DNA of 38,243 nucleotides. Source: an uncultured Flavobacteriaceae bacterium. Its GTDB lineage: Bacteria > Bacteroidota > Bacteroidia > Flavobacteriales > Flavobacteriaceae. Within the stretch, counting starts at the first letter, position 1, and every line of letters begins with the position of its first letter. Where the stretch lies: the NCBI GenBank assembly GCA_937923515.1, contig CALDUF010000018.1, positions 1 to 38,243 on the forward strand, read 5' to 3'. Shown here piece by piece: positions 16,736 through 25,857 of the stretch. The notes under the pieces were generated by a model. It searched no databases, was not told where the DNA came from, and saw nothing but the letters and a program-made list of their open reading frames with translations. Made by a program: the position numbers and the translations under genes.

Positions 16736-17799
16736 TTAATCAGGTCTATAAAGGTTTTACCCATGCTTTCAATTGAATATTTATTTTTACAATAAACACA
16801 AATTTTTTCTCTTTGAGAAATCCAAAATTTCTTATTGTCGTAAAATTTCAAAAGCTGTTTACTAAAATCGTTAATATTATCAGTTTCAAAAAACATTGAA
16901 TTTTCACTTTCTATAACTGCCTCAATTTCTGGTGAATGATTTTCTGTTTTTGATACTAACATTGGTACTCCAAAACTAAAACTTTGCGTTATTGATAACC
17001 CTACATAACCAGGAGAAACACTTAATATTGAAGTATCATATAATGATTTAAGAATATTATAATCACTAATATGTCCAAACAATTTTACGCTTTCCTGTAA
17101 ATTATGAGTTGCTATGTATTCGCTTAAATGTTCTTTTTCTTCTCCTTCTCCCACAAAGAACAATTTACTAGTTTTAGGCAATAAATCCAGTGCCTGATGA
17201 TAGCCTTTTAGTAAAAATAGAGGTTTCTTTTGTTTTGTCAGTCTGCCAACATAAATAATATTTTCAATATCTCCCTCAGCGTTACACTGCATTTCTTTCT
17301 TATAGTAAACCGCATTAACGGCGGCAGCTAGGGGTTTGTTTTTGATTAAACTTGATAGCTCTTTTTGTTGCGTTTCTGTATAAACTATAATTTTACTTCC
17401 TAAAAGCCTCATTAAATGCCTTAATTTATCACTTTTACTGCCCATTCCGCTCCTTGGCCATGCATGACCCCAAAGCACCGTTTTTTTGTTTATAATCTTT
17501 CTTATGAGTAGTATTAACCAGTTAGATATTATTCTGGGGTTCATTTCTAAAACCAAAATATTGTCCTTAAATACCTCACGCCAATGCTTCCCCGTTTGAT
17601 AAAGAAATTTATTTTTAAAAAAGAAAATATTATTTACTTCATTTATAAAACCAATTGAAAAATCTGTTTTTACAGAGTCTTCAAAATAATGCTTTCCGCT
17701 ATACAAATTAAAATCTTGTTTAAGTTGTTGCGCAATAAACATATATAGCTTTTTTCTATAATCTGGAGCGCTGGTTTGTAATATTACCAGTTTTTTCAT
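16732..17799 (-). CDS. Glycosyltransferase family 4
   Basis: A 355-residue GT-B enzyme. The donor-binding half shows IIYVGRLTKQKKPLFLLKGY, FFVGEGEEKEHL, SVSPGYVGLSITQSFSFGVPML and SPEIEAV, the standard GT4 sequence order; the N-terminal half (TSAPDYRKKLYMFIAQQL, VLWGHAWPRSG) resembles capsular GT4 enzymes of Bacteroidota. It should transfer one sugar during repeat-unit assembly. Four-base overlaps link it to the flippase and polymerase genes. Confidence 0.9.
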   Translation of the reverse strand: MKKLVILQTSAPDYRKKLYMFIAQQLKQDFNLYSGKHYFEDSVKTDFSIGFINEVNNIFFFKNKFLYQTGKHWREVFKDNILVLEMNPRIISNWLILLIRKIINKKTVLWGHAWPRSGMGSKSDKLRHLMRLLGSKIIVYTETQQKELSSLIKNKPLAAAVNAVYYKKEMQCNAEGDIENIIYVGRLTKQKKPLFLLKGYHQALDLLPKTSKLFFVGEGEEKEHLSEYIATHNLQESVKLFGHISDYNILKSLYDTSILSVSPGYVGLSITQSFSFGVPMLVSKTENHSPEIEAVIESENSMFFETDNINDFSKQLLKFYDNKKFWISQREKICVYCKNKYSIESMGKTFIDLIK

Positions 17800-19061
17800 G
17801 CTTTAGAACGCTTGTTAAAAAAATAAAAACCTAATATTAGCAGAAAAAACTCAGTAGTTGTAACGGAAAATGCTGTACCATAAATACCAAAAAATTTAAC
17901 GAACACTAAACTTAAAATTAAGTTAAATACTCCTCCTGTTATAAGTATATTCATTCTCAATTTATATTTTTTAATTGCTGGTAAATACAAGGCGTTATAC
18001 AGCATATTTAACCCTGAAAATATGGCTATTAAACTTAATATTTTGAAAATGATTGCATAACTTGAAATTAATTGGTCGTTATAAATTAGATTTAAAATAG
18101 TTTCTCCAAAAAACAATATAGTTAATGAAATTATAACCCCTAATGCAAGTATAGAAGGGCTCATTTTTTTTATTATATCGTTTTTCTTTTTGTCATCTTG
18201 TTTAGCTAACCAAGGGTAAAGCGCTTGATATAAAGGGCTATAAATATTCTTAACTGCTAAAATTAATTTTTCCATACTTGAATATACACCTACTGTAGTA
18301 TTTCCTGTAAAGATTCCTAAAATAAACACGTTACTAGACGTATATAACATGGTTGCAAAATTAGAGATAAAAAGACTTGTGCTTTCGTATAATAGTTTTT
18401 TTATTAACGCCAAGGAAGGCATTGTGAAATTCACATATTTAAAACTCATTATTAAACCTAATAAACCTGCTACAATAAAGCCTAATGAGTTGTAAACCGG
18501 CACATAAATATAATCTGACTCTTGCTTTATTAAAATAAATACTAGTAACGTAAATATTACTTTTGCTATAATATTTACTAGCGTTACAAACTTCATCTTT
18601 TCTATCCCTTGAAAAAACCATGTAGGAAATAAAGCTTGCCCTATAACTATGCCAAAGCTTAGGTAGTAAATGCTAGAGTCTATTCTAAATCTTGAAAAAG
18701 AATTCACAATAACGAAAAGAAGAAATAAGGCTGTTAAAATTAAGCCTATTTTGATAATCATGATTGCTGAAAAAATTTCTGAAATCTTATCTTTATCGTC
18801 TTTGTTTACAGCTATTTCTCTAGTACCGCTTATATTAAAACCGTAATCTACAAAAACCACCAAGAAAACACACAAAGATTGTGCAAACATTACCAAGCCA
18901 AACTTTTCTGCACCTAAAACTCTTACTAAAAAAGGGAGTATAACTAAGGGTAAAATATAGTTAGCTGCTTGAAGAATAGTAAGCGAAAAATAATTTGAAA
19001 TAACGACTTTGTTATCGTTAAAAAAGTTTTTTAAATTGATTTCCTTTTTTTTTAATGACAA
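17796..19061 (-). CDS. Wzx-type oligosaccharide flippase
   Basis: A 421-residue MOP-superfamily protein with about twelve membrane segments. The N-terminus (YFSLTILQAANYILPLVILPFLVRVLGAEKFGLVMFAQ, here given in part) is the classical Wzx start, and SLFISNFATMLYTSSNVFILG is the matching mid-protein segment. It flips undecaprenyl-linked repeat units from the cytoplasmic to the periplasmic leaflet. Presence of Wzx plus Wzy-like and Wzz-like proteins marks the locus as Wzx/Wzy-dependent, not ABC-transporter-dependent. It overlaps the next gene by 4 bp and lies 56 bp from the frameshifted lipoprotein gene. Confidence 0.93.
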   Translation of the reverse strand: MSLKKKEINLKNFFNDNKVVISNYFSLTILQAANYILPLVILPFLVRVLGAEKFGLVMFAQSLCVFLVVFVDYGFNISGTREIAVNKDDKDKISEIFSAIMIIKIGLILTALFLLFVIVNSFSRFRIDSSIYYLSFGIVIGQALFPTWFFQGIEKMKFVTLVNIIAKVIFTLLVFILIKQESDYIYVPVYNSLGFIVAGLLGLIMSFKYVNFTMPSLALIKKLLYESTSLFISNFATMLYTSSNVFILGIFTGNTTVGVYSSMEKLILAVKNIYSPLYQALYPWLAKQDDKKKNDIIKKMSPSILALGVIISLTILFFGETILNLIYNDQLISSYAIIFKILSLIAIFSGLNMLYNALYLPAIKKYKLRMNILITGGVFNLILSLVFVKFFGIYGTAFSVTTTEFFLLILGFYFFNKRSKA

Positions 19062-19117
19062 ACCTATTTTTATTTAAAAGTATTAAAATAGAACCCTTTT
19101 TTAAGAAACGATGTAGA

Positions 19118-19571
19118 TCAATTAATTTGTTTAATCGTTACACTATTAGGAACAATATTTACACTAGATTTCTCATCAGTTTTTGCTTTCCAGCTGAGAA
19201 TTTTGTTTTTTTCATTGGTTGATCCTAGTATAATCTTTATTTCTGAGACATTTATATGTCCAGAAAGTTTACACTTATACCAACCATTCGCAAGTTTTTC
19301 AATCAAAACATTTTCTTTTTCAAAATTACCTCCTTTTTTTGCGGCTTCAAGTTGGTAAAAATTTAATAATTCTATGTTTACCTTTTTCTTTATCAATTTC
19401 AAAAGATTTACTTTCATTATTAAATTCAAATTTTTTATTAGTCCGTGCAGGTATCTCAATAACTGCATTAATGTTTTTATCTAGAGAGAATAAAGGCAAA
19501 TGATAATAATTTGGTTTTTTTTCACATGAAAACACTAAAAAAAATAAAACAGTAAAACTTACTAAATTCAT
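19118..19571 (-). pseudogene. Frameshifted lipoprotein related to its upstream neighbour
   Basis: Two overlapping frames form one broken gene. The first starts MNLVSFTVLFFLVFSC, a lipoprotein signal peptide with the lipidated Cys at residue 16, as in the intact neighbour, and runs to a stop near 19347. The second frame (to 19118) carries the C-terminal module: IEKLANGWYKCKL, IKIILGSTNEKNKILSWKAKT and VNIVPNSVTI, aligning clearly with the neighbour's IEKLPNNWYKCTV, VRIIMGTTDSTRKVTSWEGKT and VYVVPSSIIL. The frames join with a +1 shift near an A-rich run at 19383-19390. The product would also lack about 55 residues in the middle relative to the neighbour. Sequencing error in the A-tract is an alternative to real inactivation. 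Confidence 0.8.
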
Positions 19572-19602
19572 AACCCTATCCAATTAAACAATAAATTTTA
19601 GT

Positions 19603-20235
19603 TTAAAATATTTCTTCTAAGATTATGCTTGACGGCACAACATATACACTTCCTTGTGCTTCTGTTTTACCTTCCCAACTTGTAACTTTTCTGGTTGAAT
19701 CTGTTGTTCCCATAATAATTCTAACATTATCAGCAGCAACTTCGGCACCCACCGTGCATTTGTACCAATTATTAGGTAATTTCTCTATGGTAGCCATCGC
19801 ATTTTCAAAATCTTGAGCGGTTTTATAATCAACTACCTCTCCTTTTTCTAAATCGAAAACGGCGTCTACCCTGTCTGGATAATCACCTGATATTCTTAAT
19901 CCAAAAAGACTGTTGTTTGATCCTTTTTTTACAATTACACTTACTTTATATTCTGAAGCGTATGTAACAGGAATTAATCCGCTTGATAGATAAGCAGATT
20001 CTGTAGTTGTAACCCTAGAAAGATGATAAACAGGATTAACATACTCAACCTCATCAGCTAACTCTAAGCTAACTCTAGTTTTTGTTAATGTTGCAATGTC
20101 TTCTGACAAAAAATTCTTTACTGTTTTATATTGTTTTTCAACAACTTCTTCAACTACAGCTTTTGTTTCTTTCTTTTTTTCATCTTTACAAGAAAAAACT
20201 ACTGCTAAAATTAAAAGTAAAATTATTCTTTTCAT
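19603..20235 (-). CDS. Lipoprotein with a beta-sandwich module resembling those of phage tail proteins
   Basis: A 210-residue predicted lipoprotein: signal peptide MKRIILLLILAVVFSC with lipidated C16, a charged Lys/Glu linker, then one module. The module contains YKVSVIVKKGSNNSLFGLRI, a VFDLEKGEVVD strand pair, ATIEKLPNNWYKCTV and a C-terminal SWEGKTEAQGSVYVVPSS. From memory this resembles the beta-sandwich carbohydrate-binding-like modules of phage tail and surface proteins (pattern YTFSVYVKAG...FDL..G.V...IE..GNGWYRC). Sugar binding at the cell surface is inference. The ATG at 20235 is used because it starts directly at the signal peptide. It lies 16 bp after fcl, and the frameshifted relative follows 31 bp downstream, suggesting tandem duplication. 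Confidence 0.8.
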   Translation of the reverse strand: MKRIILLLILAVVFSCKDEKKKETKAVVEEVVEKQYKTVKNFLSEDIATLTKTRVSLELADEVEYVNPVYHLSRVTTTESAYLSSGLIPVTYASEYKVSVIVKKGSNNSLFGLRISGDYPDRVDAVFDLEKGEVVDYKTAQDFENAMATIEKLPNNWYKCTVGAEVAADNVRIIMGTTDSTRKVTSWEGKTEAQGSVYVVPSSIILEEIF

Positions 20236-20251
20236 CGTATTTAGGTTTTTG

Positions 20252-21304
20252 TTATTGTTCATTACTTAAGTACCAATTATAGGCTTTTTTAACGCCTTCT
20301 TCTAACTCAATATTATGTTTCCAACCCAAGCTATTTAATTTAGATACATCGGTTAGTTTTCGCATTGTTCCATCTGGCTTATCTGTATTAAACACTAAAT
20401 TGCCTTTAAAGCCTATAGTGTTTTTAATGGTTTCTGCTAATGCTTTTATAGATATATCTTTACCAGTACCTATATTAATATGTGTGTTTCTAATTTCTTT
20501 ACTACCTTCATTGTAAGTGTCAGAGAAGTTTCTATTCTGCATAATAAATACACAAGCATCGGCCATATCTTCGCTCCATAAAAACTCGCGTTTAGGTTTT
20601 CCAGAGCCCCAAATTTCAACTTCAGTTGAGGTTACTCCAAAACCTTTTAAATACGTCTTAGCGTCTTCTATAGAAGATACATTTAAATCTTTAACAACTG
20701 CAGCTTCATTTCCTTCTGATAGTAATTTAGCTAAATGAATTTTACGGATTAAAGCAGGTAATACGTGTGATTTTTCTAAATCAAAATTATCGTTAGGCCC
20801 ATATAAGTTTGTTGGCATTACCGAAATAAAGTTTGTGCCGTATTGTAAATTATAACTCTCACACATTTTAATACCTGCAATTTTAGCAATAGCATAAGGC
20901 TCATTGGTATACTCTAAAGTATCGGTTAGCAAACTATCTTCTTTCATAGGTTGCGGTGCGTTTTTAGGATAAATACACGTACTCCCTAAAAACAATAGTT
21001 TTTTTACATCGTTTACATAGCTTTCATGGATTACATTGTTTTGAATCATCATGTTTGCATATATAAAATCTGCTCTATACTTATTGTTTGCTATAATACC
21101 ACCTACTTTTGCAGCTGCTAAAAAAACATATTCTGGCTGCTCTTGTTTAAAAAAATTAGCAACATCTGTTTGATTAGTTAGGTCTAGCGCTTTGTGAGTA
21201 CGCGTTATTATATTTTGATATCCTTTACTTTTAAGGTTTTTAAATATGGCGCTTCCCACCAAGCCTCTGTGGCCTGCAATATAAATTTTGGCATTTTTAT
21301 CCAT
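20252..21304 (-). CDS. fcl: GDP-L-fucose synthase
   Basis: A 350-residue SDR epimerase-reductase that converts GDP-4-keto-6-deoxy-D-mannose to GDP-L-fucose with NADPH. It shows the GHRGLVGS nucleotide loop near residue 11, GSTCIYP, the catalytic YAIAKIAG, and [15 protein letters not shown], all family signatures. It carries the roughly 30-residue insert before [14 protein letters not shown] that is seen in the longer Bacteroidota forms. It follows gmd by 5 bp, the usual operon order. Also known as wcaG. Confidence 0.96.
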   Translation of the reverse strand: MDKNAKIYIAGHRGLVGSAIFKNLKSKGYQNIITRTHKALDLTNQTDVANFFKQEQPEYVFLAAAKVGGIIANNKYRADFIYANMMIQNNVIHESYVNDVKKLLFLGSTCIYPKNAPQPMKEDSLLTDTLEYTNEPYAIAKIAGIKMCESYNLQYGTNFISVMPTNLYGPNDNFDLEKSHVLPALIRKIHLAKLLSEGNEAAVVKDLNVSSIEDAKTYLKGFGVTSTEVEIWGSGKPKREFLWSEDMADACVFIMQNRNFSDTYNEGSKEIRNTHINIGTGKDISIKALAETIKNTIGFKGNLVFNTDKPDGTMRKLTDVSKLNSLGWKHNIELEEGVKKAYNWYLSNEQ

Positions 21305-21309
21305 GAAAT

Positions 21310-22428
21310 CTACTCGAAATAATTCATAATTTGATAACCACCCTCTTTAAGAAAGCTATCTTTTTCCATCAATTTTATATCACTTTTCATCATATCATCA
21401 ACTAAGGCTTGTAAATCATACTTTGGCACCCATCCTAATTTCTCTTTCGCTTTTGTAGCATCACCTATCAACAATTCTACTTCGGTTGGTCTAAAATATT
21501 TTGGATCTACAGCAATAACTTCTTTTCCAAGTTCTAATTGATATTTAGGATTATCACAGCTTTTTATATACCCCTTTTCATCTTCTCCTGTACCTTTAAA
21601 TTCTAGTGCGATGCCTACATGCTCAAAACACATTTTAACAAAGTCTCTTACGGTAGTAGTTTTATTTGTAGCAATCACCCAATCCTCTGGTTCATCTGCT
21701 TGAAGAATCATCCACATCATTCTTACATAATCTTTAGCATGCCCCCAGTCTCTTTGGGCATCAAGATTACCTAAATATATTTTCTCTTGTAAACCCAAGG
21801 CTATTTTTGATGTAGCCCTTGTAATTTTTCTTGTCACAAACGTTTCGCCTCGTATTGGAGATTCATGATTAAACAAAATCCCATTACAGGCAAACATACC
21901 ATAAGCTTCCCTGTAGTTTACTGTTATCCAGTAGGCATACATTTTTGCTACTGCGTATGGACTTCTAGGATAAAAAGGTGTTGTTTCGGTTTGTGGCACC
22001 TCTTGTACTTTTCCGTACAATTCTGAGGTAGATGCCTGATATATTCTTGTTTTTTTCTCCAAACCAAGTAAACGTAAAGCTTCTAATAATCTTAAGGTTC
22101 CAATACCATCAGCATTTGCTGTATATTCTGGCATTTCGAAAGACACGTGTACATGACTCATGGCTGCCAAATTATAAATTTCATCTGGCTGAACCTCTTG
22201 GATAATTCTAGTAAGGTTTGTACTATCAGTTAAATCACCATAATGCAAGAAAAAATTTTGATTATCAACATGAGGATCTTGATATAAATGATCAATTCTA
22301 TCTGTGTTGAATAATGATGATCGTCTTTTAACACCATGTACTTCGTATCCTTTTTTTAAAAGAAATTCACTTAGATAAGCACCATCTTGTCCTGTAACTC
22401 CTGTTATTAACGCTACTTTTTTTTGCAT
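21310..22428 (-). CDS. gmd: GDP-mannose 4,6-dehydratase
   Basis: A 372-residue SDR enzyme that makes GDP-4-keto-6-deoxy-D-mannose from GDP-D-mannose. Signatures are [19 protein letters not shown] at the N-terminus, [27 protein letters not shown] with the catalytic Tyr-Lys, and [20 protein letters not shown]. It is the first gene after a strong Bacteroidota promoter, so it starts the second transcription unit of the polysaccharide locus. The enzymes making GDP-mannose are not in the window. Confidence 0.97.
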   Translation of the reverse strand: MQKKVALITGVTGQDGAYLSEFLLKKGYEVHGVKRRSSLFNTDRIDHLYQDPHVDNQNFFLHYGDLTDSTNLTRIIQEVQPDEIYNLAAMSHVHVSFEMPEYTANADGIGTLRLLEALRLLGLEKKTRIYQASTSELYGKVQEVPQTETTPFYPRSPYAVAKMYAYWITVNYREAYGMFACNGILFNHESPIRGETFVTRKITRATSKIALGLQEKIYLGNLDAQRDWGHAKDYVRMMWMILQADEPEDWVIATNKTTTVRDFVKMCFEHVGIALEFKGTGEDEKGYIKSCDNPKYQLELGKEVIAVDPKYFRPTEVELLIGDATKAKEKLGWVPKYDLQALVDDMMKSDIKLMEKDSFLKEGGYQIMNYFE

Positions 22429-22486
22429 CTTATTTAATTCTTTTTTTATGAGTCTTCTATCTTTTCAACCCGTATTTTATTTCACA

Positions 22487-22516
22487 CAAAAGTACAACAA
22501 TTGTTCCCTTTAACAA
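22487..22516 (-). promoter_or_regulatory. Canonical Bacteroidota promoter upstream of gmd
   Basis: On the minus strand, a -33 TTG (22516-22514), 19 bases of spacer and a -7 TACTTTTG (22494-22487) match the Bacteroidota consensus TTG-N17-23-TAnnTTTG. The leader to the gmd ATG is about 50 bases. This is the best promoter match in the window. Confidence 0.75.
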
Positions 22517-22598
22517 GGTTTATATTACCTGTGCTAATGTGTTACAATCTAATATACTTGATTAAAATACCATAAATCAACTGTTTGAAAAAAGCAAC

Positions 22599-22616
22599 CA
22601 ATATTTTTTTATATTG
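22599..22616 (-). terminator. Possible weak terminator after rfbD
   Basis: CAATAT and ATATTG form a 6-bp stem around an A6 loop on the minus strand, followed a few bases on by GCTTTTTTC. It lies about 30 bases after the rfbD stop and before the gmd promoter. The stem is AT-rich and weak. Confidence 0.35.
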
Positions 22617-22645
22617 AAGTCAACTTATATTTTAAGCCAAGTGTG

Positions 22646-23437
22646 TTATTCTCTTTTTTTTGATAAAACTGAATATAAGGGTCTTAACGCTAAAGTTTTA
22701 AATTTATCGGTCTTTATAAGGTTTATATTATCCAATAATTTATTTTCAATTAAAATACTCTTTGCAAAATCGTACCAAGTCATAGCATTTTCGTCACAAA
22801 AGTGATACAATCCAAAATTCTTATCGTTGTTTTTGATTAACTCTACAGTAAATCTTGATAAATTTTCAGTGTCTGTTGGAACTCCCTTTTGATCTGTGGT
22901 AATGCGTAATTCTTTTTCAGTCTTAGCCTTTTTAAGGATTGTTTTATAAAAATTATTCCCGTGCTTTTTGCTGTAAAGCCACGATGTTCTAATTATAAAA
23001 TAATTATCTAAAACTGCTTTAATATGATGTTCACCCTGCAGTTTGGATTTACCATACTCGTTAATTGGATTTGTATCATCACTTATTTTATAAGGTTCGG
23101 TTTTTTCTCCATCAAACACGTAATCTGTAGAAATATGAATTAAAGTAACCTTACGCTCTAAACAAACATTTGCTAAATTTTTAGCGCCTTGCGAATTAAT
23201 TTTATAAGCTATTTCTGGTGTTTTTTCAGCTTGTTCAACATTTGTATATGCAGCACAATTGATACAATAATTAAAAGCATGCTTACTAAAAAAAGATTCA
23301 AGTAGTGCCTTATTTGTAATATCTAATTCTGTTTTAGAGACAAATACAAAATGTAAACCTAAGGTGTTATTCTTGTATAACTCTTCAATTGTTTTTCCTA
23401 ACTGCCCATTGGCTCCAGTAACAAGAATAGATATCAT
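22646..23437 (-). CDS. rfbD: dTDP-4-dehydrorhamnose reductase, C-terminus apparently truncated
   Basis: A 263-residue SDR reductase completing dTDP-L-rhamnose synthesis. It has GANGQLG near residue 8, CAAYTNVEQAE, STDYVFDG, YGKSKLQGE and RTSWLYS. The family usually extends some 20 residues past RPxYSVLS to a final helix; here the protein stops at RPLYSVLSKKRE. An A8 tract (22654-22661) sits exactly there, and skipping one A gives a 14-residue continuation (ENNTLGLKYKLTSI, ending at 22609) that looks like the missing tail. So either the gene has a genuine 3' truncation or the A-tract has gained one base. The active-site part is complete. The start overlaps the rfbC stop by one base. Confidence 0.92.
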   Translation of the reverse strand: MISILVTGANGQLGKTIEELYKNNTLGLHFVFVSKTELDITNKALLESFFSKHAFNYCINCAAYTNVEQAEKTPEIAYKINSQGAKNLANVCLERKVTLIHISTDYVFDGEKTEPYKISDDTNPINEYGKSKLQGEHHIKAVLDNYFIIRTSWLYSKKHGNNFYKTILKKAKTEKELRITTDQKGVPTDTENLSRFTVELIKNNDKNFGLYHFCDENAMTWYDFAKSILIENKLLDNINLIKTDKFKTLALRPLYSVLSKKRE

Positions 23438-23982
23438 TAATCAAATAGGTTTTCAAAGGTTTCTAAATCAAGGTCTTTTTCTGATATTATCATTTCATCT
23501 TCAGGAATACCCCAATTAATCTTTACAGTTGTATCGTTATATATGATTCCAGATTCTGAAGCTTTATCATAATAGTTATCACATTTATAAGAAAAAATAG
23601 TGTCGTTTTCTAATGCAACAAATCCATGAGCAAAACCTCTTGGAACATATAGCTGCTTCTTGTTTATAGGGTCTAAAACTATTGAAAAATGTTGCCCAAA
23701 TGTTGGCGAATCTTTTCTTATATCTACACAAACGTCTAAAACTTTACCTTTTAGTACTTGTACTAATTTAGCTTGTGCTGACGTTCCTTTTTGAAAATGC
23801 AATCCTCTAAGTACACCTTTAGAGGAATTTGATAGGTTGTCTTGAACAAATTTGGTGTGTATTCCTGTTGCTTCAGAAAACGTTTTTTGGTTAAACGTTT
23901 CTAAGAAATAACCGCGTTCGTCTTTAAAAACTCTAGGTGTTATAACGTAGCAACCTTTTAGGTGTGTTTCCTTGATGTTCAT
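23437..23982 (-). CDS. rfbC: dTDP-4-dehydrorhamnose 3,5-epimerase
   Basis: A 181-residue cupin enzyme, the third step of dTDP-L-rhamnose synthesis. It shows RGYFLETFN near 23-31, VLRGLHFQ with catalytic His near 62, and the YVPRGFAHGFVAL strand. Length matches the family when the ATG at 23982 is used; an in-frame ATG at 24006 would overlap rfbA by 14 bp and add eight residues. It overlaps rfbD by one base. Confidence 0.96.
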   Translation of the reverse strand: MNIKETHLKGCYVITPRVFKDERGYFLETFNQKTFSEATGIHTKFVQDNLSNSSKGVLRGLHFQKGTSAQAKLVQVLKGKVLDVCVDIRKDSPTFGQHFSIVLDPINKKQLYVPRGFAHGFVALENDTIFSYKCDNYYDKASESGIIYNDTTVKINWGIPEDEMIISEKDLDLETFENLFD

Positions 23983-23992
23983 GGCGTCTTTA

Positions 23993-24847
23993 CTATAATG
24001 TTTCAAGGTATTCTCCGTAACCGCTTTTAAGTAAAGGTTGCGCTAGCTTACTTAATTGTGCTTTATTGATGTATCCCATTTTATATGCCATTTCCTCTAT
24101 ACATCCTATTTTAAGACCTTGACGCTCTTCGATAACCTCAACAAATTGAGATGCTTGCATAAGTGATGCAAACGTACCGGTATCTAACCACGCCGTTCCC
24201 TTATCTAAAATTTGTACGTTAAGCATGCCTTTATTTAAATAAACCTTGTTAACATCAGTTATCTCTAACTCCCCGCGTTTACTAGGTTCTATTTTTTTTG
24301 CGATCTCTATAACCGAATTGTCGTAAAAATAAATGCCTGGTACAGCAAAATTAGATTTAGGGTCATTTGGTTTTTCTTCAATAGAAATGGCTTTATTATT
24401 TTCATCAAATTCCACAACACCATAGCGTTGAGGGTCTTTAACATGATACGCAAAAACAACGCCACCTTTTGGGTTACTATTACTTTGTAAAATTTTATTT
24501 AAACCAGAGCCATAAAATATATTATCGCCCAATATTAAAGCTACAGCATCATCTCCTATAAACGCCTCGCCTATAATAAAAGCCTCAGCTAATCCTTTTG
24601 GTGATTCTTGTATGGCATACTCAAATTTACACCCAAAGTCTTCACCGTTTCCTAAAAGATCTTTAAACTTAGGTAAATCTTTAGAGGTGGAAATAATTAA
24701 AACCTCTCTTATTCCAGCAGATAAAAGTGTAGATAACGGATAATATATCATTGGCTTATCATAAACAGGCATAAGTTGCTTACTTAATACTTTAGTAAGC
24801 GGGTATAACCTAGTGCCTGAGCCTCCTGCTAAAATAATTCCTTTCAT
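23993..24847 (-). CDS. rfbA: Glucose-1-phosphate thymidylyltransferase
   Basis: A 284-residue nucleotidyltransferase producing dTDP-glucose from glucose-1-phosphate and dTTP. The N-terminus [20 protein letters not shown], then [39 protein letters not shown] and GTAWLDTGT are all classical. Length is normal. Its start overlaps the rfbB stop by one base (TAATG), so the rhamnose genes form a tightly coupled B-A-C-D unit. Confidence 0.97.
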   Translation of the reverse strand: MKGIILAGGSGTRLYPLTKVLSKQLMPVYDKPMIYYPLSTLLSAGIREVLIISTSKDLPKFKDLLGNGEDFGCKFEYAIQESPKGLAEAFIIGEAFIGDDAVALILGDNIFYGSGLNKILQSNSNPKGGVVFAYHVKDPQRYGVVEFDENNKAISIEEKPNDPKSNFAVPGIYFYDNSVIEIAKKIEPSKRGELEITDVNKVYLNKGMLNVQILDKGTAWLDTGTFASLMQASQFVEVIEERQGLKIGCIEEMAYKMGYINKAQLSKLAQPLLKSGYGEYLETL

Positions 24848-25857
24848 TATACTTTATATTTTTTGGTATACCAGTCAATCGTTTTTCGTATGCCTGTTTC
24901 AAAATTTTCCTCAGCTTTCCAACCTAATTTTTTTTCTATTTTAGAAGCATCTATAGCATATCTAAAATCATGTCCTGGTCTATCTGTAACAAAGGTGATT
25001 TGATTTTTATACGATTGAGATTTAGGGAAGTCTTTATCTAAAATATCACAAATTTTATTAACGATATATAAATTATCTCTTTCGTTCTTCCCACCTATGT
25101 TATATGTTTCTCCTGCTACACCCATAGTGTAGGCTAGGTCTATACCTTTACAATGATCTTCTACATATAACCAATCTCTAATGTTTTTACCATCACCGTA
25201 AATGGGTATGTTTTCTCCGCGTAACGCTTTTCTAATTATGGTAGGAATTAGTTTTTCATCGTGTTGTTTTGGCCCGTAATTATTAGAACAATTTGTTGTA
25301 ACACAATTTAAACCATAGGTGTGATAATAACTTCTAGCAATAAAATCTGACGATGCTTTTGATGCACTATACGGGCTATTAGGAGCGTACGGTGTGCGTT
25401 CTGTAAACAACCCATCTTCGCCTAAAGTACCATAAACCTCATCTGTAGAAATATGTAAAAACCTTGATTTTAGGTGCTCGTCTTTAATTTTATTAGGCGC
25501 TAACATCCAATGGTTTTTAGCAACATCAAGTAGATTAAAAGTGCCTAAAACATTGGTGTTTATAAACATATCAGGCGATTTAATAGAATTATCTACATGA
25601 GATTCTGCCGCAAAGTGAATAACACCTTGAAAATTAAATTCTGTAAATAGGTCTTGAATTAATGTTCTATCACAAATATCACCCTTAACAAACGTGTAGT
25701 TTTTATGTTCTTGAACTTCAGCTAAATTAGAAAGCTCTCCTGCATAGGTTAACTTATCAATATTTACAATTTTAATATTTGGGTATTTATTGAGAAAATA
25801 GACTATAAAATTTGATCCTATAAACCCAGCACCACCTGTTATTAAAATATTCATCAA
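24847..25857 (-). CDS. rfbB: dTDP-glucose 4,6-dehydratase
   Basis: A 336-residue SDR enzyme converting dTDP-glucose to dTDP-4-keto-6-deoxyglucose. It has [13 protein letters not shown] at the N-terminus, [24 protein letters not shown] with the catalytic Asp-Glu pair, [10 protein letters not shown] with Tyr-Lys, and [17 protein letters not shown]. The start is one of two adjacent ATG codons (25857 or 25854). It follows the Wzz-like gene with no gap. Confidence 0.97.
   Translation of the reverse strand: MMNILITGGAGFIGSNFIVYFLNKYPNIKIVNIDKLTYAGELSNLAEVQEHKNYTFVKGDICDRTLIQDLFTEFNFQGVIHFAAESHVDNSIKSPDMFINTNVLGTFNLLDVAKNHWMLAPNKIKDEHLKSRFLHISTDEVYGTLGEDGLFTERTPYAPNSPYSASKASSDFIARSYYHTYGLNCVTTNCSNNYGPKQHDEKLIPTIIRKALRGENIPIYGDGKNIRDWLYVEDHCKGIDLAYTMGVAGETYNIGGKNERDNLYIVNKICDILDKDFPKSQSYKNQITFVTDRPGHDFRYAIDASKIEKKLGWKAEENFETGIRKTIDWYTKKYKV

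Noticed and set aside
19383-19390. Programmed ribosomal frameshift in the shorter lipoprotein gene
   Set aside because: The required shift is +1, while the A-rich run would favour -1 slippage; no stimulatory structure was seen. Mutation or read error is simpler.
24700-24815. Short repeated words such as CTTACTTAA and AGCAGATAA within rfbA
   Set aside because: These are within coding sequence and too short and unspaced to be a CRISPR array or a regulatory repeat.
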